DNA of 64,000 nt, taken from Pseudomonas deceptionensis (GTDB lineage Bacteria > Pseudomonadota > Gammaproteobacteria > Pseudomonadales > Pseudomonadaceae). The notes beneath the pieces are model-generated. The model was not told where the DNA came from and made no database searches. It worked only from the letters and a program-made list of their open reading frames with translations. Of the stretch, positions 8,398-16,940 are shown in pieces; the first letter of the stretch is position 1; every line of letters starts with the position of its first letter. Both the position numbers and the translations under genes were made by a program. The DNA is taken from the NCBI RefSeq assembly GCF_900106095.1, contig NZ_FNUD01000002.1, forward strand, positions 2,873,501-2,937,500, in the 5' to 3' direction.

Positions 8398-10953
8398 CTA
8401 GCCTGCGATAGGCGCTGTGTTTTTCGAGGCTGCCAAGGTGTCGGGATGGCAGCGCAAATCACCGATTTGCAAAACGTCTTTCTCTTTTTTGGTGTTGTTG
8501 GCATCAATCCTGAACTGGCACAACAATTGGTCGCCCTTGCGAACTTCAAGGGTGGGTGTGCGGGCATTCATTTCCATCGAAAAGAACCCGTCAACTTCAC
8601 TGATGCCCCGGCTGGCGTGGTTGATGATGTGATGGCCCTTGAGTGGGTTGCCTTGTGGGTCGAGCAGGCGGCCGAGCACGGTTACGGTTTGCACAATTTT
8701 GATGGTGCGGTAGTCCACGCCGCCCTTGTTCAGGTGGTAGCGGCTGCGGGCGGGTTGAATGGAGGCGGCCGGTACGTCCGTGCCCTCGAAGTCGAAATTC
8801 ACCGAGCTGTTCTGGTAGGCCGTGAGCGGAATAAAGTTACGCCCCGGGCGCAGTACCGTGCTGCTGCCGCTCAAGTCATCCGCGCGCAGTGCGATGCCGT
8901 CCAGATCGGACTGCACATCTACAATCATGCCTGCGCCCCGGCCGCTGTATTCACTGGTCATTGCAGCTTTACCCCCGCCGACGGCGAAGGTGTTGTCCAG
9001 GTTCAGGCCACCGGACAATTTGCCGTTGTACGAGGAGCGCTGGACAAAGCCGTCGCCATTGACCGATTGGTTCTTGAAGCTTGCCCGCCCGGACAGTCCC
9101 ACACCGTAAGTATCAGTGGTTGCCGTGGCCGAGACGCTTTGCAGCAGGTGGTTTTCCAGGGTTTTGCTATAGGTCAGCGAGGCATTGTTGTCCCGGGCAC
9201 CGTCGCGGGAGGTGCGCGAGCCGAGGCTGGCAGACCATTGTTCACCCGGGCCGCCAAGGGCCAGGCTGATACTCAGGTCGAAGCCACGGCTGCGCCTGGT
9301 GCCGCTGCTCTGGCTGGCGGGCCGGTCAAATACCCATAGCCGCCAGTTGCCGTCACTGCCGAACAAATGGGTGGTTTGCGTCAGACCCAGGTCAACGCCA
9401 TAGCCCTTGGTGTTGCCTTGTGCATAAGAGGCACGGGCGTTGAAGCTGCTCTTGGTGCTCAAGCGATGGTTCAGCGAGATTGATGAGTTGCTGACCTGAC
9501 CGACGAAACTCCCGCGCTTGCGCAAGCGTGTTCCGTCCGGCAGGGTTTCGTAGGTGTCGCGAGTGTCTAGCCAACTGCGGGTGTGGTTAAACCCCAGGCT
9601 GCCTTGGCCGTAGTTATACAGCCCGTTAAAGTCGGCACCCGTGCCGTAGTCCTGGGTTTGGTAGACGTTAGCGTAAACGCTGGCGTTGTTGGCCAGAGTC
9701 CAGTCGACGGAGGTCCCCAGTTGCATTTTGCCTTTGACCTGGCGCCCGGACAGCCCAAGGACCACGCGGGGATGCAGCAGATAGTTGAACGAGGCACCGC
9801 CGGTCATTTCACCACTGCGCTGTTCATCCCAGTTGCTGAGCAACTGGGTCTCACGCCCGGCGAACAGGTTGTAGCGCCAGCGCTGATCGTGGTTGCGCCA
9901 GTTGTTGGGTTTGTAGACAAGTTCTGTAGTGGTGCTGGTGGTCTTGCCGTCCTCGATAAGGCGCACTTCGACCTCATAAATTCCGCCCGGCAGGGAACTG
10001 GTGTCAATGTTTTGCAAGCCAGCCTGCACAGGTTGGGTGTTGATCAACTGGCCATTGCGGTGAATCTCTACAGATCCTTCACGGTTGGCCGTGATGTAAA
10101 TGGGGTAGATGCTGGGCTTGGGCATGTCGATGGCCAGGCTGTCGGAGCTGCCATACATTGCACCTAGCGCAGTATCGGGGCTGGCCCCGAATGTGCGGAT
10201 TTGCCGGGTCAGGCCAGAGGAGTTGGGGGTGAAATAGCCAATGCGCAGAAAGTTGCCTTCAAACTCACGCTGGCTGTAAGCCTCATGCACCGCGTGATAA
10301 AGCTTGGTATTGTCAGGCCCACCCATGCGCGACAGTTGCAGGTTCAGCCCCTGGGTCCAGTTGCCCAGGCTGCTGCTGGCTTCCAGGCCGAAGCGACCAC
10401 CAGGGTTCTCTTCCTGGCCGCCATTGATATTCAGTTGGTTACGCACTATCAGGCCACGGCTGCCGCTTGCTGGTAATTCGTAGTACTGGCTCTGCTGGCT
10501 TTCATGCTCGGCATTTTCAGTCAGCATCGAGACCAGCGATTTATCGAGGTTGTAATGCACGGCCAATAATTGTTCGGGGCACTTGATAGTACAGCTGCCC
10601 AATGCAACGCCCTGTTTGAGATAGTCCGACCATGTATCGCGTTCGGCAACCGGCACAGCGCTGCCGTCGAAGTTGGTAAAGTCAACAAGTGTCAATCGAT
10701 CATCACGACTAAGCACAATCATTGCCTCACCTATCAGTTGTCCGTTGCGCTCGATTTGTACGGCCAGAGGAACATCGAAAAAGTGTTCTTCAAAGTCTGC
10801 GGGCAGTCCCTTGGCCTGAGCCAGTAAACTGCGCGGCGAAGTACCGTTCGTTGCCGATGTGGGTGACGCTGCAAAGGCAGATGTACCGATCAGGAGGGCT
10901 AGCGCCGCCGCGATGGGAGTCATCGGAAACATATTCGAATTACTCGAGAACAA
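8398..10953 (-). CDS. fimbrial outer-membrane usher, CS1/TcfC-like
   Basis: 851 aa outer-membrane assembly platform. It has a signal peptide (cleavage near Ala-Phe-Ala-Ala, residues 26-30), a long barrel region of alternating strands, and plug/soluble domains with ITANREGSVEIHRNGQLINT, typical of alternate-family ushers related to CfaC/CblC rather than FimD/PapC. C-terminal cysteines (LLCQF..., GDLRC) match the usual disulphide in the C-terminal domain. It is the second gene of the operon, separated from the major pilin by a strong hairpin (10967-11010) expected to lower usher relative to pilin. The length fits the family. Confidence 0.85.
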   Translation of the reverse strand: MFSSNSNMFPMTPIAAALALLIGTSAFAASPTSATNGTSPRSLLAQAKGLPADFEEHFFDVPLAVQIERNGQLIGEAMIVLSRDDRLTLVDFTNFDGSAVPVAERDTWSDYLKQGVALGSCTIKCPEQLLAVHYNLDKSLVSMLTENAEHESQQSQYYELPASGSRGLIVRNQLNINGGQEENPGGRFGLEASSSLGNWTQGLNLQLSRMGGPDNTKLYHAVHEAYSQREFEGNFLRIGYFTPNSSGLTRQIRTFGASPDTALGAMYGSSDSLAIDMPKPSIYPIYITANREGSVEIHRNGQLINTQPVQAGLQNIDTSSLPGGIYEVEVRLIEDGKTTSTTTELVYKPNNWRNHDQRWRYNLFAGRETQLLSNWDEQRSGEMTGGASFNYLLHPRVVLGLSGRQVKGKMQLGTSVDWTLANNASVYANVYQTQDYGTGADFNGLYNYGQGSLGFNHTRSWLDTRDTYETLPDGTRLRKRGSFVGQVSNSSISLNHRLSTKSSFNARASYAQGNTKGYGVDLGLTQTTHLFGSDGNWRLWVFDRPASQSSGTRRSRGFDLSISLALGGPGEQWSASLGSRTSRDGARDNNASLTYSKTLENHLLQSVSATATTDTYGVGLSGRASFKNQSVNGDGFVQRSSYNGKLSGGLNLDNTFAVGGGKAAMTSEYSGRGAGMIVDVQSDLDGIALRADDLSGSSTVLRPGRNFIPLTAYQNSSVNFDFEGTDVPAASIQPARSRYHLNKGGVDYRTIKIVQTVTVLGRLLDPQGNPLKGHHIINHASRGISEVDGFFSMEMNARTPTLEVRKGDQLLCQFRIDANNTKKEKDVLQIGDLRCHPDTLAASKNTAPIAG

Positions 10954-10966
10954 GCAATATAAACGT

Positions 10967-11010
10967 CAAGTAGCGTCCGGTCGGCAGGTGCCGACCGGAC
11001 GCTATACTTG
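10967..11010 (-). promoter_or_regulatory. strong hairpin between pilin and usher genes
   Basis: Perfect 16-base inverted repeat TAGCGTCCGGTCGGCA / TGCCGACCGGACGCTA (10971-10986 and 10989-11004), extended by CAAG/CTTG with a small bulge. In the RNA it forms a stem of about 14 pairs with a six-base loop. The downstream side on the coding strand is only loosely U-rich, so it is more likely a processing or stability element or leaky attenuator than a full terminator. Confidence 0.75.
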
Positions 11011-11046
11011 CCGTGCTGGATCAATGGTGCGATCGAGCGACGGGTA

Positions 11047-11535
11047 TCAGGCGCCTTCTTCAAATATGATGGTGAAGTTTGAGTTGAATGTACCGGTGGC
11101 GTCAGCGGGAACTGTCCCTGTCTTGATTTCCAGCAGGGACTGGACTCCTGCTGCGGTTGGGGTACCAGCAGCGGCTATTTCCTGTGAGATGTCTGACAGT
11201 ATTACGCCTCCGAGGGTGGTGATGAGTGGAATATCTTGAGCAGGATTACCGTTGAACAGTATGGCTGGGCCACCTACGATGTAGGCTTTGATTGCCTGGG
11301 TCGCGCTTTTGAGGCTGTACATCTGGGTCAGGGGATCCAGCCTGCCGGTAGCCTGGTTATAGTTCAGTGTTTCATCTTGGCCGAATGTTGGATTGTTGAA
11401 CGGCAGGGCGTGGAATGTACTGGCCGGGATTACAGCTTTGATATTGATCTCAGAGCGGGACTCGGCAGCCAAAGCACTGGAAGAACCGATGGCGAGGATG
11501 ATGGCCGAGCTCTTAATAGCCATTGATTTAAGCAT
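11047..11535 (-). CDS. CS1-type fimbrial major subunit (pilin)
   Basis: 162 aa pilin of the CFA/I-CblA family. Signal peptide MLKSMAIKSSAIILAIGSSS followed by Ala-Leu-Ala-Ala, giving a mature start near AESRSEINIKAVIPASTFHA. The IPAS-FHALPF segment, GRLDPLTQMYSLKSATQAIKAY and the end TFNSNFTIIFEEG are family-like; there are no cysteines in the mature chain. It is the promoter-proximal gene of the operon, with AGGT as ribosome site ahead of the ATG at 11533-11535. Starting at Met-5 is an alternative. First position plus the downstream hairpin fits the most abundant product. Confidence 0.82.
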   Translation of the reverse strand: MLKSMAIKSSAIILAIGSSSALAAESRSEINIKAVIPASTFHALPFNNPTFGQDETLNYNQATGRLDPLTQMYSLKSATQAIKAYIVGGPAILFNGNPAQDIPLITTLGGVILSDISQEIAAAGTPTAAGVQSLLEIKTGTVPADATGTFNSNFTIIFEEGA

Positions 11536-12107
11536 GTCAATTACCTGATTTAAATGCTGCTTGGTTAATGACGACCCAGTTGCTTGGCCCCCGGGGGGAG
11601 CGCTGAACGTTCCTGTCGTCTATGCGTTGAATGTTCAGTCGTTTGGTGCTGACTGATTGAAATTTAAAGCGAATGAATTCTTACTTTTTAGCGAGGTAAT
11701 GGATGTAGTTGTATGCGATGTGGCTTGTAGTTATTTGCTTTTTGTATTGAAGGGAATTTCCTACATTGCTGATGCGCTGTCTTTGTCTGAAGTGTCTATC
11801 ATCAGGCAGGCAGCCAGAATTCCAAGAGTGACTCGCGTTGGATTGTTGAAGTTTCTTTAGTGTGTAGAGAGTTGTGTGTGTGCAATTGTTACCGCTTTTA
11901 ACAGGTTTTTTGAGAAGTGTGCAGGCAGAAATGAAGGTTATGTTTTTATTTGCTGTGTGGGTTATATGTCTTTTTGATAATTAAGATATGTCTTCTTATG
12001 TCGCATTGTTTGTACCTTTCAAGTGAAGTGAGTTATAGCTTTTTCGAGTTGGCTTGCAGCTTGGCATAAGTTTCAGGCTCTGTTCTTCAATGGAGGGTAT
12101 TTGAAAA
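11536..12107. other. low-GC divergent intergenic region, fimbrial operon/PadR
   Basis: 572 bases with no convincing gene, clearly AT-richer than the flanks. It must contain the leftward fimbrial promoter and the rightward padR-type promoter. Three copies of a seven-base motif, ATATGTC (11964-11970, 11986-11992) and TTATGTC (11996-12002), are spaced 22 and 10 bases apart, about two and one helical turns, and could be a regulator binding array. I see no tRNA, integrase or insertion-sequence end. Confidence 0.5.
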
Positions 12108-12647
12108 ATGAATAATCATTTGTATCAATCGGCAAATCAAAAATTGCATTCCGGTTTTGCGCAATGCACGGGCCGTGAACGTATGGCGCGCAGCCCGCGG
12201 GTTTTTGCATCTGGTGACTTGAAGTTGTTGTTATTGGAGTTTATTGGTGAGCGACCCCGTCATGGCTATGACTTGATTCAGCAGATCAAGGGGTTATTTG
12301 ACGGTGCCTATACCCCCAGCCCGGGAGTGATTTACCCGGCACTGGCTTTTCTCGAGGCCGGGCTGTTGGTGAGCGTTGAGGTTCAGGGCGAAAAAAAGTG
12401 TTACAGCATTACCGAGGCCGGGCATCTCTATCTCGGGCAGCAAGTGGTGGCGCTTAAAGGTGTGCACATGCGCATTGATGTCAGCAGGCGGTCACTTCGT
12501 GGCCTGGATCGACCGGCAGAGATTCACGAGGCAATGCACAACCTGCGACATGCCCTGCAACTGCATCAGGGGCACTGGAGCCCGAAAGAGATCCAGCGCG
12601 TTCACGATTTGCTCAATAACACCGCCAAAGCCATTGTGAGCGGCTAG
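12108..12647 (+). CDS. PadR family transcriptional regulator
   Basis: 179 aa. The winged helix of the PadR family covers about residues 37-110 (LKLLLLEFIGERPRHGYDLIQQIKGLF, then SPGVIYPALAFLEAGLLVS and EKKCYSITEAGHLYL), followed by a C-terminal helical region used for dimerisation. Start 12108 has GGAGGG at 12092-12097; an internal ATG at about 12183 would drop an unconserved N-terminal tail. It is divergent from the fimbrial operon across a 572-base AT-rich region, so it is a good candidate regulator of the fimbriae, though it could act on the catabolic block downstream or on itself. A terminator follows at 12668. Confidence 0.85.
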   Translation: MNNHLYQSANQKLHSGFAQCTGRERMARSPRVFASGDLKLLLLEFIGERPRHGYDLIQQIKGLFDGAYTPSPGVIYPALAFLEAGLLVSVEVQGEKKCYSITEAGHLYLGQQVVALKGVHMRIDVSRRSLRGLDRPAEIHEAMHNLRHALQLHQGHWSPKEIQRVHDLLNNTAKAIVSG

Positions 12648-12667
12648 CCAGCGCTTACTTGATGCTC

Positions 12668-12704
12668 CCCGCAGGCACTGCCTTGCCAGCGCCTGCGGGT
12701 TTTA
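12668..12704 (+). terminator. rho-independent terminator after padR-type gene
   Basis: Inverted repeat CCCGCAGGC (12668-12676) / GCCTGCGGG (12691-12699) followed by TTTT. It separates the regulator from the catabolic operon starting at 12779. Confidence 0.75.
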
Positions 12705-12778
12705 GTCTCAACGGACGATGATCCGCCCCCTGCGCCTTCCCATACTGCCCCCATGCCTTTGCCAACCCGGGAGCACCT

Positions 12779-13543
12779 GTGAACAGCGCAACTCATACCG
12801 CATTTCACACCAGTATCGACGCAGGCGTCGCTGAGCTGGTGATCGACAGGCCACCTGTCAATGCCCTCAACAGTCAGGAATGGCTGGATCTGGCGCACAC
12901 CCTCGAAGCGCTGGGCCAGGACCCGCAGGTGCGGGTGATCGTGATTCGCGCCGAAGGCCGCGGTTTTTGCGCCGGTGTCGATATCAAGGAGCTCGACGCC
13001 CACCCGGAGCTCATCGTCAAGGTCAACGCGGGCAACTACGCCACCTTCAAGGCGGTGCATCGCAACCCGGTGCCGGTGATCGTTGCGGTTCACGGTTATG
13101 TTCTGGGCGGCGGGATCGGCATTACCGGTGCCGCCGACATCGTGGTCGCCTCGGATTGCGCCACGTTTGCCTTGCCGGAAGTTGATCGCGGCGCCATGGG
13201 TGGCGGTGCGCATTTACAGCGCCTGTTCCCGGTGCAAAAAGTCCGTTACCTGTTCTTTACCGGCGACAAGATCGGTGCGGTCGAAGCCCAGCAATACGGC
13301 TTTATCGAGCGCGTAGTGCCACGCGAACAACTGCGCGAAACCGCGTTGCAGATCGCCCACAAGATTGCCAGCAAAAGCCCGGACATGATCCGCATCGCGA
13401 AAGAGGCGTTGAACGGTATCGAAGACGGCAACCTGGAAGACAAATACCGCTGGGAGCAAGGTTTCACGCTCCAGGCGTACACCAGCGCGGACTCCGCTGA
13501 AACGCGCCGCGCGTTCGTTGAAAAACGCGACGCCACGTTCTGA
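12779..13543 (+). CDS. enoyl-CoA hydratase/isomerase family protein, EchA20-like
   Basis: 254 aa crotonase-fold protein. GTG start behind GGGAG (12769-12773). Oxyanion-hole segments are visible: AEGRGFCAGVDIKEL and HGYVLGGGIGITGAADI; then LPEVDRGAMGGG. The first catalytic Glu of classical hydratases (in Gly-Gly-Gly-Cys-Glu) is Gly here, while the second (Pro-Glu) is kept. From memory these motifs resemble mycobacterial EchA20, a crotonase that hydrolyses steroid ring D rather than hydrating a double bond. It is the first gene of the plus-strand catabolic operon, 10 bases before an acyl-CoA dehydrogenase. A plain enoyl-CoA hydratase role cannot be excluded. Confidence 0.85.
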   Translation: MNSATHTAFHTSIDAGVAELVIDRPPVNALNSQEWLDLAHTLEALGQDPQVRVIVIRAEGRGFCAGVDIKELDAHPELIVKVNAGNYATFKAVHRNPVPVIVAVHGYVLGGGIGITGAADIVVASDCATFALPEVDRGAMGGGAHLQRLFPVQKVRYLFFTGDKIGAVEAQQYGFIERVVPREQLRETALQIAHKIASKSPDMIRIAKEALNGIEDGNLEDKYRWEQGFTLQAYTSADSAETRRAFVEKRDATF

Positions 13544-13553
13544 GGAGCTGACG

Positions 13554-14708
13554 ATGGAACTGACTTACTCCCCCAAACAAAAGGCCTTTCGTCACGAAGT
13601 GCGCCACTGGCTGGCCGCCAACCTGCCGGACAAACCGCTGGCCAGCTACGACACCCGCGAAGGTTTTGAACAGCACCGCCAGTGGGAAGCCAAGCTGTTC
13701 GACAGCCGCCTGTCGATGGTGATGTGGCCCACCGAGCTGGGCGGGCGCGGTTGCGACCTGATCGAGTGGCTGATTTTCGAAGAAGAATATTACGGTGCCG
13801 GCGCACCGATGCGGGTCAATCAGAACGGCCAGTTACTGCTTGGCCCCACCCTGATGGAGTTCGGCACCGAAGCACAGAAAAAACGCTTTCTGCCACGCAT
13901 GGCCGCCAGTGCCGATATGTGGGCCCAGGGCTGGTCCGAGCCGAATGCCGGTTCGGACATGGCCGCGATCACCAGCAAAGCGACCCGCGATGGCGACGGC
14001 TATGTGCTCAACGGTCAGAAGACCTGGTCGACTCGGGCCATTTTTGCCGATTGGCTGTTCGGTCTGTTCCGCAGTGACCCCGCGTCCAGCCGTCATCACG
14101 GCCTGTCGTTCGTGATGGTGCCGCTCAACGCACCGGGCGTGACCGTGCGCCCGATCAAGGCCCTCAACGGCAAGGATGCGTTTGCCGAAGTGTTTTTTGA
14201 CGACGTGCGCATCCCCCTGGAAAACCGCATCGGTGAAGAAGGGCAGGGCTGGCACGTGGCGATGGCCACCGCCGGTTTTGAGCGTGGCTTGCTGCTGCGT
14301 TCCCCGGCGCGCTTTCAGTACACCGCACGCAAATTGGTCGAGCTGTATCAGGCCAACCGCGCCAGCGCCGACCGCGACCCTAGCCTGGGTGAGGCCGTGT
14401 GCAAAGCCTGGATGGATGCGCAAGCGTACGCCTTGTCCGCCTACCACACGGTGGGCCGGCTTAGCCGCGGGGCGCAGATTGGCGCCGAGTCGAGCACCAA
14501 CAAAATCATCTGGTCGGAACTGGATTTGCGCATGCATGAAACCGCAATGCGCATCCTCGGCGCCAGCGGCGAACTGACCGGCAAATCGGCAGATGGCCAC
14601 GACTGGATGGAGGGCTTCCTGTTTGCCCAGGCTGGGCCCATCTACGCCGGAACCAACGAGATCCAGCGCAATATCATCGCCGAGCGCATGCTCGGCCTGC
14701 CGAAGTGA
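13554..14708 (+). CDS. acyl-CoA dehydrogenase, first subunit of a probable pair
   Basis: 384 aa. ATG 13554 follows TGAGGAGCTG; an in-frame extension to 13518 lies inside the crotonase gene and is not used. Middle-domain motif AQGWSEPNAGSDMAAI and C-terminal IYAGTNEIQRNIIAERMLG identify the family. As in the dehydrogenase at 3266-4450, the usual catalytic Glu position is Ala-Gly, so the active-site base must lie elsewhere or come with its partner. The second subunit starts nine bases after its stop. Overall form is like the paired FadE enzymes of steroid degradation. Confidence 0.88.
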   Translation: MELTYSPKQKAFRHEVRHWLAANLPDKPLASYDTREGFEQHRQWEAKLFDSRLSMVMWPTELGGRGCDLIEWLIFEEEYYGAGAPMRVNQNGQLLLGPTLMEFGTEAQKKRFLPRMAASADMWAQGWSEPNAGSDMAAITSKATRDGDGYVLNGQKTWSTRAIFADWLFGLFRSDPASSRHHGLSFVMVPLNAPGVTVRPIKALNGKDAFAEVFFDDVRIPLENRIGEEGQGWHVAMATAGFERGLLLRSPARFQYTARKLVELYQANRASADRDPSLGEAVCKAWMDAQAYALSAYHTVGRLSRGAQIGAESSTNKIIWSELDLRMHETAMRILGASGELTGKSADGHDWMEGFLFAQAGPIYAGTNEIQRNIIAERMLGLPK

Positions 14709-14716
14709 GGCCGGGG

Positions 14717-15775
14717 ATGGACTTTACCTTTACTGACGACCAGCACACCTTCCGCGAAGCCATCAGCCGTTTCTTGATGACCGAAGCAGCGCCGGAAATG
14801 CTCCGTGAAATCTGGGAAACCGACGTCGGTCGCTCCCCGGACCTGCGTAACAAAATTGCCGAACAGGGCCTCACGGCGTTGTCGGTGCCCGAAGCCTTCG
14901 GTGGCCTGGGCATGGATGATGTGGCCTGGGCCCTGATGACTCAGGAGCTGGGTTACTACGCCATCCCGGACTCCCTGGCCGACACCGCCTATGTGGCCAG
15001 CGCCCTGATCGCCGGGTTGCCCGACAGCGTTGCCTGTCGCGGCGAATGGCTGGAAGGCATCGCCGACGGCAGCCTGCGGATTGCCATCGGCCATCCGGTG
15101 AACCCGCTGGTGGCCGATGCCGCCCACGCGGATTTGCTGCTGCTGGCCCATGGCGATGAAGTTCACGCCGTGCCGCGCAGCCAGGTGGATGTGCAAGGGC
15201 ACAGCAGCATCGATGCCTCGCGGCGTCTGGCGCTGGTCAGTTGGCAACCTTGCGCCGCCACACGGGTGGCGCAAGGTGAGCAGGGCCGCGCCTTGTGGGC
15301 GCAAACCCTGGACCGTGGCGCGCTGTCGGTGGCCGGGCAATTGGTTGGCCTTGCCCAGCGCATGCTGGATTTGTCGGTGGACTATGCCGCCCAGCGCAAG
15401 CAGTTCGGCAAGCCGATCGGCAGTTTTCAGGCGGTCAAACATCACCTGGCGGACGTCGCCACCCAGCTCGAATTTGCCAAACCGGTGCTGTACCGCGCCG
15501 CTTACGCCCTGGCTCACGGCGAGAAAAACGCCTCGGTGTGGGTGTCGCAAGCCCGCCTGGCGTGCTGCGAAGCCAGCTGGCTGGCCGCGCGCCACGGCAT
15601 TCAGGTGCATGGCGCCATGGGCTACACGTGGGAAGTCGACCTGCAAATGTTCATGAAACGCGCCTGGGCACTGGACAACGCCTGGGGCGATCGCGCGCTG
15701 CATAAGAATCGCGTGGCCGAACATGTACTCAGCGGTGCGGCGCCTTTGGGCCCTGGCCATACCTTCGAGGATTGA
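14717..15775 (+). CDS. acyl-CoA dehydrogenase, partner subunit
   Basis: 352 aa, start ATG 14717 with GAGG at 14707-14710 (a GTG at 14705 overlapping the upstream stop is an alternative). Shorter than typical 380-residue family members, with a compressed middle domain. C-terminal region has FGKPIGSFQAVKHHLAD and IQVHGAMGYTWEVDLQMFMK, both diagnostic. With the preceding gene it should form a heteromeric acyl-CoA dehydrogenase acting on a CoA ester of the pathway encoded by this operon. The next gene, a thiolase, begins four bases after its stop. Confidence 0.87.
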   Translation: MDFTFTDDQHTFREAISRFLMTEAAPEMLREIWETDVGRSPDLRNKIAEQGLTALSVPEAFGGLGMDDVAWALMTQELGYYAIPDSLADTAYVASALIAGLPDSVACRGEWLEGIADGSLRIAIGHPVNPLVADAAHADLLLLAHGDEVHAVPRSQVDVQGHSSIDASRRLALVSWQPCAATRVAQGEQGRALWAQTLDRGALSVAGQLVGLAQRMLDLSVDYAAQRKQFGKPIGSFQAVKHHLADVATQLEFAKPVLYRAAYALAHGEKNASVWVSQARLACCEASWLAARHGIQVHGAMGYTWEVDLQMFMKRAWALDNAWGDRALHKNRVAEHVLSGAAPLGPGHTFED

Positions 15776-15778
15776 TTG

Positions 15779-16930
15779 ATGCCCCAAGCCTATATTGTTG
15801 ATGCCCTGCGCACTCCGACCGGCAAGCGCAAGGGCGGTCTGGCCCATGTTCATGCGATCGACCTGGGCGCCCATGTGCTCAAGGCGCTGGTAGAGCGCAA
15901 CCAGATCCCGGCCGACGAATACGACGACGTGATTTTTGGCTGCGTTGACACCATCGGCTCGCAGGCCGGTGATATCGCCCGCACAAGCTGGCTGGCCGCC
16001 GGTTTGCCGCTGAACGTACCCGGCACCACGATTGATCGACAGTGCGGCTCTTCGCAGCAGGCGCTGCACTTTGCCGCGCAAGCCGTGATGAGCGGCACCC
16101 AGGATGTGATCGCAGTTGGCGGCGTGCAAACCATGACCCAGATCCCGATTTCTTCCGCGATGCTGGCTGGTCAGCCGCTGGGTTTCAGTGACCCGTTTTC
16201 CGGCAGTAAAGGCTGGAAAGCGCGTTTCGGCGATCAGCCGGTGAACCAGTTCTACGCCGCCCAGCGCATTGCCGATCACTGGAACATCAGCCGTCAGCAG
16301 ATGGAAGCCTACGCGCTGGAAAGCCACCGTCGGGCGCTGGATGCCATTGCCGGGCGCCGTTTTGTCAACGAAATCGTGCCCTGCGAAGGGGTATGGGACG
16401 ACGAAACCCCGCGTCACACCAGCCTGGCAAAAATGGCTGAGCTGGAGCCTGTGTCCGCCGAGTTTCCGTCGATCACCGCCGCCGTTTCCAGCCAGACCTG
16501 TGATGCCTCGGCGGCATTGCTGGTGGTCTCGGAAGCGGCGCTCAAACGCTACAACCTCACCCCGCGGGCGCGGATTCATCACCTGTCGGTGATGGGCGAC
16601 GACCCGATCTGGCACCTCACCGCACCGATTGCCGCGACCCGTGCCGCACTGAAAAAAGCCGGCATGAGCATCCGCGACATCGACCTGGTGGAGATCAACG
16701 AGGCCTTCGCTTCGGTGGTCATGGCCTGGGCCAAGGAGCTGGATTTCGACCCCGCCAAAACCAATGCCAACGGCGGCGCGATTGCCCTCGGTCATCCACT
16801 GGGGGCCAGCGGTGCGCGGTTGATGACCAGCCTGCTCAACCAGCTTGAACTCAGCGGCGGCCGTTATGGCTTGCAGACCATGTGCGAAGGCGGCGGGCAA
16901 GCCAACGTGACGATTATTGAGCGCCTCTAG
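15779..16930 (+). CDS. thiolase, FadA6-like
   Basis: 383 aa acetyl-CoA C-acyltransferase that cleaves a 3-ketoacyl-CoA. Nucleophilic Cys in TIDRQCGSSQQA (about residue 88), then VEINEAFASVVMAW, ALGHPLGASGARL with the catalytic His, and the second catalytic Cys in LQTMCEGGGQANVTIIERL. This last motif and PISSAM in the loop domain resemble, from memory, mycobacterial FadA6 of the steroid C/D-ring pathway rather than the MCIGGG form of acetoacetyl-CoA thiolases. ATG 15779 is four bases after the preceding stop, so the gene is tightly cotranscribed. Confidence 0.88.
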   Translation: MPQAYIVDALRTPTGKRKGGLAHVHAIDLGAHVLKALVERNQIPADEYDDVIFGCVDTIGSQAGDIARTSWLAAGLPLNVPGTTIDRQCGSSQQALHFAAQAVMSGTQDVIAVGGVQTMTQIPISSAMLAGQPLGFSDPFSGSKGWKARFGDQPVNQFYAAQRIADHWNISRQQMEAYALESHRRALDAIAGRRFVNEIVPCEGVWDDETPRHTSLAKMAELEPVSAEFPSITAAVSSQTCDASAALLVVSEAALKRYNLTPRARIHHLSVMGDDPIWHLTAPIAATRAALKKAGMSIRDIDLVEINEAFASVVMAWAKELDFDPAKTNANGGAIALGHPLGASGARLMTSLLNQLELSGGRYGLQTMCEGGGQANVTIIERL

Positions 16931-16940
16931 GAGCATTGAC

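Noticed and set aside
11657..11860. 67-codon frame in the AT-rich gap upstream of the padR-type gene
   Set aside because: Starts with TTG without a ribosome site, no recognisable family, and AT-rich DNA of this kind readily gives such frames.
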